Below, piece by piece: positions 1 to 5,562 of a stretch of DNA of 13,446 nt (position 1 is the stretch's first letter; every line of letters begins with the position of its first letter). The DNA is taken from NCBI GenBank assembly GCA_964545245.1, contig CAZJFC010000050.1, forward strand, positions 1 through 13,446. Direction: 5' to 3'. Source of the DNA: CAZJFC01 sp964545245 (GTDB taxonomy: Bacteria > Pseudomonadota > Alphaproteobacteria > Rickettsiales > 21-14-0-20-44-7). A model generated the notes under the pieces. The model made no database searches and had not been told where the DNA came from. It saw only the letters and a list, made by a program, of their open reading frames with translations. Position numbers and translations under genes: made by a program.

Positions 1-318
1 ACCGGAGAGCGGGTCGACCACTTGGACGTCACCACTGTTGGTGAGCTGCAGGAGCTTCCCCGGCCGGGCGATGCCGTACATCCCCCCCTGACCCGTGGAC
101 TGCGGAAAGTACTTGTCAATATAGTGGCTATGAATTTGATATATGTGATCTTGCACGAGGAGGAAATTATCACCGTTGTAATAAAAGCTTGGCAGGGAAT
201 TTTCCTCCTTATCCAACGACCACTGTTGATCTGGGGGTTGGTGAAGGGGATTTTCCTGATGATTATGTCAACGCCGAAAGATGCACCTACAAAATCCAGT
301 TCATCGAGTAGCTACTGA
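1..318. other. Unassigned stretch at the left edge, no certain gene
   Basis: I cannot assign a gene here. Three frames stay open for long stretches. Plus frame 1 is open from the edge to 318. A plus frame with codons starting at multiples of three is open from about 45 to a TAG at 309-311; it favours purines at first codon position and would encode a Cys-containing acidic tail. A minus frame is open from about 267 down to position 1 and would read GMYGIARPGKLLQLTNSGDV and beyond, which looks protein-like. Neither of the last two has a convincing start codon with a ribosome binding site. The first ~110 bases are clearly more GC-rich than positions 110-300. A gene remnant, a gene broken by an indel, or the far side of an insertion into ruvX are all possible. 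Confidence 0.3.
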
Positions 319-372
319 ATCAAGAAACCCCTGAAGGATATATGAAGCGGCGAGTTTGTCGACCAGCTCGCT
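301..372 (-). pseudogene. Displaced 3' fragment of ruvX
   Basis: Read on the minus strand, this encodes SELVDKLAASYILQGFLD followed by SVATR and a TGA stop (301-303). The first 18 residues are identical to the end of the complete RuvX protein encoded at 1110-1589, which then finishes MRG. The two nucleotide differences in the shared part (positions 352 and 367) both fall at third codon positions and are silent, so the fragment probably comes from a functional ruvX. It lies in frame 15 nt beyond the stop of the antitoxin gene. It has no start of its own and is not expected to be functional. Confidence 0.72.
319..372. repeat. 54-bp direct repeat, left copy (ruvX 3'-end, att-like)
   Basis: This copy matches 1122-1175 in the same orientation with 52 of 54 bases identical; the mismatches are at 352/1155 and 367/1170. 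Homology stops sharply on the left (318 versus 1121) and fades on the right after the shared TCGCT. The two copies bracket only the toxin-antitoxin module. Such duplications of the 3' end of a conserved gene are typical attL/attR sequences of site-specific integrases, but no integrase is visible here, so the att role is inferred. Confidence 0.75.
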
Positions 373-387
373 ATATTCGCTACCCGG

Positions 388-708
388 TTATACCCTTGGC
401 TGGTGGCGGTTCAGGACCTCCATAACCACATCCGGCCTTTCTTCAATAATCGCCATCAGGATACGCGCTGCCCCCCTTGGCTCGCGCGTGCCCTGCTCCC
501 AATTGCGTAACGTCGAGGTAGGTATACCAAAACTGGATGCAAATTTATCCTGGGAAAGGCCGGTTTTCTGCCTTGCCGCCTTAACATCTATTTGCGGAAC
601 CCCGATTTTATGCGTGCGCGCACCGCCCTGCTTCCCATGCGCAAATTCAATGGCCTCCTCCAGACCAGCCTTGATACCTTCAAACCTCGTTTTCCTATGC
701 CTGCTCAT
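388..708 (-). CDS. higA: HigA-type antitoxin, XRE-family helix-turn-helix protein
   Basis: The 106-residue protein is the likely antitoxin and DNA-binding autorepressor of the module. Residues about 43-75 form a Cro/C1-type helix-turn-helix (ARQKTGLSQDKFASSFGIPT, then STLRNWEQGTREPRG), the signature of HigA2-like antitoxins. The N-terminal ~40 residues, with a charged stretch and GARTHKIGV, would be the part that masks the toxin in related systems. The ATG at 706-708 overlaps the toxin stop as ATGA, giving translational coupling, and it also has its own strong Shine-Dalgarno (714-719). Toxin-before-antitoxin order is the usual one for higBA and the reverse of relBE. A displaced ruvX tail follows the stop. 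Family assignment is secure; the exact HigA subfamily is inferred. Confidence 0.88.
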   Translation of the reverse strand: MSRHRKTRFEGIKAGLEEAIEFAHGKQGGARTHKIGVPQIDVKAARQKTGLSQDKFASSFGIPTSTLRNWEQGTREPRGAARILMAIIEERPDVVMEVLNRHQPRV

Positions 709-1058
709 TTCTTCCTCCTATATGTCCTGACAAGTATATCAGTCAATTTTTCCAGTTCGTTCCTTTCGGCCTTGCTTAAATTATCCTTCTCGTTTTTCCC
801 ATAAACATCCAGAAGGAAAAGCGGAAAGCCGGAATTATAATAAAAATAAATCACCCTCACCCCGCCGCTCTTACCTTTATTATGCCGTTTCCAACGCAAC
901 TTCCTTATTCCGCCCGTACCTTGTACCAGATCCCCTTCTTCAGGGTTATTCGCAAGGTAATAGACCAGCGCGGCAATCTCATTTTTCGTCAATAACCTAT
1001 CCGCCTTCTGGATAAAATTCCGTGTTTCAACCACCGTCTGATATTGGATATCCGCCAT
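705..1058 (-). CDS. higB: HigB/RelE-family toxin (mRNA interferase)
   Basis: The 117-residue basic protein matches the RelE/HigB2 toxin fold. Characteristic segments are GDLVQGTGGIRKLRWKRHNK (43-62), which carries the conserved basic residues, then GGVRVIYFYY (65-74), the FLLDVYGKNEKDNLS strand and loop (81-95) and a basic C-terminal end (RTYRRKK). Family members cleave mRNA at the ribosomal A site and so arrest growth until neutralised by the antitoxin. The gene is first in a two-gene operon, overlapping higA by 4 nt. It begins only about 14 nt downstream of a consensus -10 box, so its mRNA should have almost no leader, and no good Shine-Dalgarno precedes the ATG. This would keep toxin translation low. 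Confidence 0.88.
   Translation of the reverse strand: MADIQYQTVVETRNFIQKADRLLTKNEIAALVYYLANNPEEGDLVQGTGGIRKLRWKRHNKGKSGGVRVIYFYYNSGFPLFLLDVYGKNEKDNLSKAERNELEKLTDILVRTYRRKK
714..719 (-). promoter_or_regulatory. Strong ribosome binding site of the antitoxin gene
   Basis: On the minus strand AGGAGG lies 5 nt before the ATG at 708, inside the 3' end of the toxin gene. The toxin start at 1058 has no comparable site. This would favour more antitoxin than toxin from a shared mRNA, as expected for a type II pair. Confidence 0.75.
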
Positions 1059-1071
1059 AATAACCTAGCTT

Positions 1072-1100
1072 ATTATACTTCATTGAGGTACATGTGTCAA
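1072..1100 (-). promoter_or_regulatory. Consensus sigma-70 promoter of the higBA operon
   Basis: On the minus strand there is a perfect -35 TTGACA (1095-1100), a 17-nt spacer and a perfect -10 TATAAT (1072-1077). The predicted start site near 1065 gives a leader of only about 5-8 nt before the higB ATG at 1058. The promoter starts 9 nt past the ruvX stop codon. Confidence 0.8.
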
Positions 1101-1106
1101 TGAAGT
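1077..1106. promoter_or_regulatory. Inverted-repeat operator over the higBA promoter
   Basis: ACTTCATTGA (1077-1086) and TCAATGAAGT (1097-1106) are perfect 10-bp inverted repeats separated by 10 nt, so their centres lie two helical turns apart. The arms overlap the -35 box and touch the -10 box. This is the expected geometry for binding by a HigA dimer, or the HigBA complex, giving autorepression. The binding itself is inferred. Confidence 0.65.
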
Positions 1107-1109
1107 AGT

Positions 1110-1589
1110 TTAACCCCTCATATCAAGAAACCCCTGAAGGATATATGAAGCGGCAAGTTTGTCGACCAGTTCGCTGCGCCTGCCGGTTGTCATCTCCGCT
1201 TCTTTCATCATGCGCTGGACGGCGGCGGTGGAAAGGCGCTCATCGTGGAAATGTACCGGGATATCATGCAGCTTTTGCAGGTTGCGCCCGAACTGACGCG
1301 CTGACTGGCAGGACTTGCCCTCGCTCCCATCCATGTTCACCGGCAGGCCGATAACGATCCCTCCAACCTCATATTCCTTTATCAGCGCGATAATCTGCGC
1401 GGCGTCTTCGGAGAATTTTTTGTTGCGCAAGCTCACGAGCGGGGTCGCCACTGTCTGCAATATGTCACTAATGGCAATACCAATTGTTTTCCGGCCAAGG
1501 TCTAAACCCATAATCCTTTGATTCTTCGGAAACCCGGCAATATCATTAATTAACATAATAAAAGTCATTAGTTGCTGGTCATTAGTCAT
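1110..1589 (-). CDS. ruvX: Holliday junction resolvase-like RuvX/YqgF
   Basis: RuvX/YqgF is an essential RNase H-fold nuclease linked in other bacteria to Holliday junction resolution and to trimming of pre-16S rRNA 5' ends. The 159-residue product has the three acidic active-site segments: GLDLG (D30), DERLST (E117) and ELVDKLAA (D143), plus GLPVNMDGSEG at 81-91. The ATG at 1589 has AGGAGG at 1601-1606, an 11-nt spacing. A start at 1556 (MLINDIAGF) would match family length slightly better but lacks a visible ribosome binding site. The first residues from the longer start are encoded inside an intergenic inverted repeat. The last 18 codons before DMRG belong to a 54-bp sequence duplicated at 319-372, so the 3' end is a probable integration target that has been restored. 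Confidence 0.92.
   Translation of the reverse strand: MTNDQQLMTFIMLINDIAGFPKNQRIMGLDLGRKTIGIAISDILQTVATPLVSLRNKKFSEDAAQIIALIKEYEVGGIVIGLPVNMDGSEGKSCQSARQFGRNLQKLHDIPVHFHDERLSTAAVQRMMKEAEMTTGRRSELVDKLAASYILQGFLDMRG
1122..1175. repeat. 54-bp direct repeat, right copy (inside ruvX)
   Basis: This partner of 319-372 lies within the 3' end of the intact ruvX gene. The distance between repeat starts is 803 bp, and the interval holds only the ruvX stop, the higBA promoter and operator, and the two toxin-antitoxin genes. Confidence 0.75.
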
Positions 1590-1637
1590 TAGCTAGAAAA
1601 CCTCCTAACGACTAATGACCAATGACTAACAACTAAT
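1567..1637. repeat. Imperfect 26-bp inverted repeat between ruvX and rimB
   Basis: The left arm (1567-1592) and right arm (1612-1637) are reverse complements with 3 mismatches in 26, around a 19-nt loop. Both are built from a repeated GTCATTAG-like unit (seen as GACTAATGACC and AATGACTAA). The left arm lies over the upstream ruvX start, the loop carries the ruvX Shine-Dalgarno, and the right arm ends 4 nt before the rimB ATG. A related half-motif (ACTAATGACTA) occurs at 3214-3224. It may be a small dispersed palindromic element or a structured 5' leader. Confidence 0.65.
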
Positions 1638-1641
1638 CTCT

Positions 1642-2130
1642 ATGGTATTAATTGCAACCAAAACAATCGTCGGATGGGAAGAGTGGGCCAGCCTTCCCGG
1701 CATCGGCCTGCCCCTCATCAAAGCCAAGGTGGATACCGGCGCGAAGACCTCCTCCATCCATGCTTTCGACATAAAAATCGTCAAAAAAGGCGGCAGGCGG
1801 CTGGTGCGCTTCAAAATCCACCCCGTGCAGAAAAGCCGCAAAATCACCGTGAAATGCGAGGCAGAACTTATCGACCAGCGCTATGTCACAGACTCAGGCG
1901 GCCACCGCGAAAAACGCTGCGTGATAAAAACCCCTATGATACTCGGCAGAAAACGCTATGATGTCGAAGTCACACTGGCCGACCGCGAAACAATGGCGTT
2001 CCGTATGTTGCTTGGCCGTGAAGCAATGAGCAAGGCAAGGCTGATTGTCGACCCCGGAAAATCCTGCTGCCTCGGCAAACGCAGCAAGCAGGAAGTTCTC
2101 GGTTTTTACACAAGAAACAACCATATATGA
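1642..2130 (+). CDS. rimB: RimB-like retropepsin-type protease (COG4067 family)
   Basis: The 162-residue protein belongs to the small 'ATP-dependent zinc protease' family now recognised as retropepsin-like aspartic proteases, of which RimB is the rim-operon member. The signature VDTGAKTSSIHA (30-41, catalytic Asp31) is followed by the conserved R.MLLGREAM segment (121-129) that closes the fold. In Pseudomonas, RimB acts with RimK to control glutamate tails on ribosomal protein S6. The gene overlaps rimK by ATGA, so the two are very likely co-translated and work together. The ATG at 1642 is the only start upstream of the catalytic motif; no clear Shine-Dalgarno is seen, and the intergenic inverted repeat lies immediately upstream. 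Confidence 0.85.
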   Translation: MVLIATKTIVGWEEWASLPGIGLPLIKAKVDTGAKTSSIHAFDIKIVKKGGRRLVRFKIHPVQKSRKITVKCEAELIDQRYVTDSGGHREKRCVIKTPMILGRKRYDVEVTLADRETMAFRMLLGREAMSKARLIVDPGKSCCLGKRSKQEVLGFYTRNNHI

Positions 2131-3044
2131 AGATAGCATTACTGGCATCCGACCCTGAGCTTTATTCCAATAAAAGAATTATCGAGGCCGGGGTTAAACG
2201 CGGGCATGAGATGCATTTCATCAATATCCGCAATTGCTATATGAACATCTCCAAAAGCAAGCCGGAAGTCCACTACACTGACGGCAAGGTACTGACAGGT
2301 TTTGACGCGGTCATCCCGCGCATCCGCCCCGCCCTTACCTTTTATGGCAGCGCGGTGGTGCGCCATTTCGAGGTAACAGGGGTTTATTGCCTTAACGATT
2401 CGGTCTCGATCACCCGCTCGCGCGACAAGCTCCGCACTTTGCAGCTTCTCTCCCGCAAGGGGATCGACATGCCGACAACCGGCTTCGCAAACCGCCCGGA
2501 AGACACGAAAGACCTGATAAAAATGGTCGGCGGCGCACCGCTGGTGATAAAACTCCTTGAAGGCACGCAGGGCGTTGGCGTGGTCCTTGCCGAAACCAAC
2601 AAGGCGGCTGAATCGGTTATCAACGCATTCAAGAGCCTGAAGGCCAATATCCTTGTGCAGGAATTCATCAAGGAGGCGCAAGGGCGTGATATACGCTGCT
2701 TCGTGGTGGGCAATAAAATAGTCGCCTCAATGGAACGCGCGGCAACCGAAGGCGAATTCCGCGCCAACGTGCATCTTGGCGGTGTGGTGAAACCGATCCA
2801 GATAACCGAAGAAGAACGTGTGCTCGCGCTTAAGGCCAGTTCCGTTTTAGGGCTAAAATGCGCCGGGGTGGATATTATCCGCTCCAAATCCGGCCCCAAG
2901 GTGCTTGAGGTAAATTCTTCCCCCGGTCTGGAAGGCATCGAAGCCGCAACCGGGCTGGATATCGCCGCCGAGATGGTTAAATATATTGAGAAAAAAGCGC
3001 CTAAACGCCTGAGAATAAAACAGAAAAAGGCGAATAAGAAATAA
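2127..3044 (+). CDS. rimK: RimK, ribosomal protein S6--L-glutamate ligase
   Basis: This ATP-grasp ligase adds glutamate residues to the C-terminus of ribosomal protein S6, altering ribosome function and proteome balance in bacteria studied. The 305 residues have the full family layout: an N-terminal domain with IPRIRPALTFYGSAVVRHFE (63-82), the glycine-rich ATP loop KLLEGTQGVGVV (142-153), QEFIKEAQGRDIRCFVVG (178-195), FRANVHLGG (211-219) and the metal-binding end KVLEVNSSPGLEGIE (258-272, with E261 and N263). A Lys-rich tail follows (KRLRIKQKKANKK). The start overlaps the rimB stop by 4 nt. Related ligases (lysine biosynthesis LysX, gamma-F420 ligases) share the fold, but the rimB neighbour supports the S6 ligase role. 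Confidence 0.92.
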   Translation: MKIALLASDPELYSNKRIIEAGVKRGHEMHFINIRNCYMNISKSKPEVHYTDGKVLTGFDAVIPRIRPALTFYGSAVVRHFEVTGVYCLNDSVSITRSRDKLRTLQLLSRKGIDMPTTGFANRPEDTKDLIKMVGGAPLVIKLLEGTQGVGVVLAETNKAAESVINAFKSLKANILVQEFIKEAQGRDIRCFVVGNKIVASMERAATEGEFRANVHLGGVVKPIQITEEERVLALKASSVLGLKCAGVDIIRSKSGPKVLEVNSSPGLEGIEAATGLDIAAEMVKYIEKKAPKRLRIKQKKANKK

Positions 3045-3131
3045 TTTTTCTGCCCCCGTGCGGCGCTCCTGCGCCTCCGATGGGCTGTGCCTCCGGCACG
3101 CTCAGGGCTGGCTCGGCTCCTGCCTCACCCT

Positions 3132-3176
3132 GTCATCCTCCGAAAATTTTTCAGGAGGAAAAAATTCCGGTATGAC
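3132..3176. repeat. Intergenic stem-loop element in the rimK-flgL gap
   Basis: The arms run from GTCAT (3132-3136) to ATGAC (3172-3176), with further pairing of the CCG and A/T-tract segments around a CAGGAGGA loop. It lies in the 226-nt gap between rimK and flgL, just after a GC-rich stretch (about 3055-3130) containing a small hairpin, GTGCC-TCC-GGCAC at 3087-3099. Palindromes with GTCAT...ATGAC ends are common dispersed intergenic elements in alphaproteobacteria. It could also act as a weak rimK transcript end, although no T-run follows. Confidence 0.5.
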
Positions 3177-3227
3177 GAAGTGGGGGGATAAGGTTACAGA
3201 CCACCGGCTACAGACTAATGACTATCT

Positions 3228-3243
3228 TGGCACGCATCTTGCT
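3228..3243 (+). promoter_or_regulatory. Sigma-54 (RpoN) promoter of flgL
   Basis: TGGCACG (3228-3234), 4 nt, then TTGCT (3239-3243) is an exact match to the -24/-12 consensus; the GG and GC dinucleotides are separated by the required 10 nt. The predicted transcription start near 3254 lies just before the flgL Shine-Dalgarno (AAAGGAG, 3258-3264). RpoN control of late flagellar genes is well established in Caulobacter-type alphaproteobacteria. I did not identify an upstream activator site. Confidence 0.85.
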
Positions 3244-3270
3244 TCTTAATACCTGTTAAAGGAGCAGATT

Positions 3271-4176
3271 ATGACCGCAGCACGTGTTGCATCATCGATA
3301 ATCCACACTCAGAGCATCAAAGACATGAACAGGCTCATGAGTGACCTTGCCACGCTGAACAAGCAAACTTCAAGCGGGCTTAAAGCCAGCACGTTCAACG
3401 AATTATCCGGCGTGATCGAGCGCGTTTCCGGTTATGAAGCCAAGATCAGCCGCATAAACACATATATTATAAATAATAACTCAGTCACCACCCGGCTTAA
3501 ATCAATGGACCATTCCATTGAAAGGATGCAAAACCTGGCAAGCGATTTTGCGTCATTGATCGCGCTCCGCAGGAACCCGGCATCCGCCAGCGGCCTGAAT
3601 TTCAGGGGACAGGCGGAAAACCTCCTGCAACAAATAGGTGAAGCGCTCAACACCAGCCTTGAAGGACGCTATATATTCTCAGGATCGGCAACCGACATAC
3701 CACCTGCAAGGTCGCCGGTGCCTCCCCTCGCCGAAGTCGGCATCCCTGACGACCATTATTATCAGGGCAGCGCCGAAATATTAAACGCGCGGGTCAGCGA
3801 TTCCCTCCAGATTTCTTATGGCGTAACCGCCGCCAACCCTGTTTTCCAAAAGCTCCTTGCCGCAATCCAGACCGCGATTGCCGGTGATGAAAGCGGAACA
3901 GAAGCACATCTCAACACCGCAGTTGACCTTATCAATGAAGCGGTTGAGGGGCTTTCAGGCCTGCGCTCCATAATCAATTCAAATATTCTTGCCGTTAACT
4001 CGATCACCGAAAGCCATGACACTTTCAAGCTCTATTGGGGTGAGGCAATCAGCAAGGAAATTGCGACCGATATCGCAGAGACAAGCATAAAGCTAACTGT
4101 CGACCAGACTATATTACAGGCCACCTTCCAGGCATTCGCAAGACTCTCCGGCCTGAAGCTAACAGATTACTTATAA
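3271..4176 (+). CDS. flgL: FlgL-like flagellar hook-filament junction protein
   Basis: FlgL (HAP3) joins the hook to the flagellin filament and is exported by the flagellar type III system. The 301-residue protein has the flagellin-type N-terminal helical region (SIKDMNRLMSDLATLNKQTS, then SGLKASTFNELSG), a central EGRYIFSGSATDIPP segment (about 131-145) that is diagnostic for FlgL, and a C-terminal helix ending LQATFQAFARLSGLKLTDYL, the terminal motif of the family. There is no signal peptide, as expected. A strong AAAGGAG precedes the ATG by 6 nt, and a sigma-54 promoter lies about 40 nt upstream. flgK, its usual neighbour, is absent from the window; fliW follows after 66 nt. A divergent minor flagellin is the alternative, but the FSGS.TD motif argues for FlgL. 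Confidence 0.87.
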   Translation: MTAARVASSIIHTQSIKDMNRLMSDLATLNKQTSSGLKASTFNELSGVIERVSGYEAKISRINTYIINNNSVTTRLKSMDHSIERMQNLASDFASLIALRRNPASASGLNFRGQAENLLQQIGEALNTSLEGRYIFSGSATDIPPARSPVPPLAEVGIPDDHYYQGSAEILNARVSDSLQISYGVTAANPVFQKLLAAIQTAIAGDESGTEAHLNTAVDLINEAVEGLSGLRSIINSNILAVNSITESHDTFKLYWGEAISKEIATDIAETSIKLTVDQTILQATFQAFARLSGLKLTDYL

Positions 4177-4242
4177 CACGAGGAATAGTTAACTCTTATT
4201 TAACCTAAAAATGCTAAATTAACAAAACAAAGGAAAAAGACC

Positions 4243-4698
4243 ATGCAAGCACAACCAGCAACATTAGAATCAGGCAAGTTCAAGACCCGCTTCGGCGAAG
4301 TTAACTTCGATGAATCTAAGGTAATCGAATTCCCTAACGGGATCCTCGGTATGCCAAACCAAAGGAATTTCTTTGTTTCAGCATTTCCTGATAACAAATT
4401 CGAAAGCTTCCAGGTGTTACAGTCGCTTGATGATACTGATGTATCATTCGCGCTTCTGCCGCACGCTGTGGTTCCTTCGCTCATCGACGCTTCAGACCTT
4501 GACGAGGTCCGCGAGTTCCTGGAGATCAAACCGGAAGATATGCTGACATTACTGGTTGTCTCGATCCAGCGCGGCATGGAAGGAGCAAAACTTTCCGTGA
4601 ACCTGCGCGCACCGCTCTTTATTGATGCGACCAACAAAGTCGGATACCAGATCGTCCTTGCGAACAGCAAATACCCAGTCCAGCACTTCCTAGGCTAA
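4243..4698 (+). CDS. fliW: Flagellar assembly factor FliW
   Basis: FliW binds flagellin C-termini and, in species where this was worked out, antagonises the RNA-binding regulator CsrA, so coupling flagellin export to flagellin translation. The 151-residue product has family hallmarks: FGEVNFDESKVIEFPNGILG (22-41), a central acidic region and RAPLFIDATNKVGYQIVLAN (about 122-141) near the C-terminus. AAAGGA lies a few bases before the ATG. It follows flgL in the same direction and is closed by a rho-independent terminator, so both are probably on the sigma-54 transcript. Neither csrA nor a flagellin gene is in the window. Confidence 0.93.
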   Translation: MQAQPATLESGKFKTRFGEVNFDESKVIEFPNGILGMPNQRNFFVSAFPDNKFESFQVLQSLDDTDVSFALLPHAVVPSLIDASDLDEVREFLEIKPEDMLTLLVVSIQRGMEGAKLSVNLRAPLFIDATNKVGYQIVLANSKYPVQHFLG

Positions 4699-4726
4699 AA
4701 ATCCTTGGCTTGCAGGCGACTAAAAT

Positions 4727-4756
4727 GAACCCGGTCTTTGACTGGGTTCTTTTTTT
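4727..4756 (+). terminator. Rho-independent terminator after fliW
   Basis: GAACCCGGT (4727-4735) pairs with ACTGGGTTC (4741-4749) in a 9-bp stem containing one G-U pair, with the loop CTTTG, followed by a 7-nt T-run. It lies 28 nt after the fliW stop and ends the flgL-fliW unit. It also partly overlaps a possible promoter for xthA. Confidence 0.88.
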
Positions 4757-4766
4757 GCTCTAAATT
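4738..4766 (+). promoter_or_regulatory. Possible xthA promoter embedded in the terminator
   Basis: TTGACT (4738-4743) and TAAATT (4761-4766), 17 nt apart, resemble sigma-70 boxes (5/6 and 4/6 matches). The -35 lies in the terminator stem-loop. The predicted start would fall at or next to the xthA ATG (4773), implying a leaderless mRNA, which fits the lack of a Shine-Dalgarno there. Confidence 0.45.
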
Positions 4767-4772
4767 ACCCCC

Positions 4773-5543
4773 ATGAGAATCGCCACCTGGAATGTGAATT
4801 CAGTAAAATCCCGCCTTGAGCATTTAATGCGTTATGCGCGCGAGCAATCTCCCGATGTAATCCTGCTTCAGGAACTCAAATGCACTGATGACGCCTTCCC
4901 CCGCATGGAAATTGAGGATTTAGGCTATAATGCCGCGCTTATCGGCCAGAAAACATATAACGGCGTGGCCATACTCAGCAAACACCCCATTGAAGATGTT
5001 TCCACCACCCTGCCCGGCGATGGTTCCGATGCCGAAGCGCGTTATGTCGAGGCAGTTACCAACGGTGTACGGGTAGTGAGCGTTTATGTGCCGAACGGCA
5101 TGGAAGAAGGCAGCCATAAATTCCAGTATAAGCTGTCTTTCCTGAACCGCCTGCGCGGGCATTTGCAGAACCTACTGCAATATGACGAAAAACTGGTAGT
5201 AGGCGGGGATTATAACGTCGCCCCCCAGCCGCTTGACGTATTCGACCCGGTAAAACTCGAAGGAACCATCTGCTTCCACCCCGAAGAGCGCAAATTGCTG
5301 CGCAGCATAGAATATCTCGGCCTCACCGATGCTTTCCGCGCCATGCACCCGCAGGAGCAAAGGTTTAGCTGGTGGGATTACCGCGCCGGGGCGTTCCAGC
5401 AGAATAACGGCCTGCGCATAGACCATCTGCTGCTTTCGCCGGAAGCGGCAGACAGCCTCATAAGCTGCGATATCGATTCCACCCCGCGCGCATGGGACAA
5501 ACCTTCCGACCATACGCCTGTCTGGTGCGAGATAAAACATTAA
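4773..5543 (+). CDS. xthA: Exodeoxyribonuclease III (AP endonuclease)
   Basis: XthA incises DNA at abasic sites and removes 3' blocking groups in base-excision repair, with Mg2+ as cofactor. The 256-residue protein has the full EEP-fold set: WNVNS (N7), LLQELK (E34), SVYVPNG (Y105), GGDYNVAP (D146, N148), RIDHLLLS and the terminal SDHTPV (D246, H247). Length is typical. The ATG at 4773 directly precedes the conserved RIATWNVNS start and has no recognisable Shine-Dalgarno; initiation may be leaderless. The RDD membrane gene follows closely on the same strand. Confidence 0.93.
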   Translation: MRIATWNVNSVKSRLEHLMRYAREQSPDVILLQELKCTDDAFPRMEIEDLGYNAALIGQKTYNGVAILSKHPIEDVSTTLPGDGSDAEARYVEAVTNGVRVVSVYVPNGMEEGSHKFQYKLSFLNRLRGHLQNLLQYDEKLVVGGDYNVAPQPLDVFDPVKLEGTICFHPEERKLLRSIEYLGLTDAFRAMHPQEQRFSWWDYRAGAFQQNNGLRIDHLLLSPEAADSLISCDIDSTPRAWDKPSDHTPVWCEIKH

Positions 5544-5562
5544 GACATTAAGGATGCATCCT

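Noticed and set aside
22..318. Open plus-strand frame of 98 codons
   Set aside because: No Shine-Dalgarno, a low-complexity Ser-rich end and hydrophobic stretches without a coherent pattern; other frames look equally or more protein-like.
3058..3249. Short plus-strand frame between rimK and flgL
   Set aside because: It covers a GC-rich palindromic region and the sigma-54 promoter, has no ribosome binding site and no recognisable protein pattern.
5551..5562. 12-bp palindrome AGGATGCATCCT before the RDD gene
   Set aside because: It overlaps the ribosome binding site region and is short enough to arise by chance; no promoter boxes accompany it.
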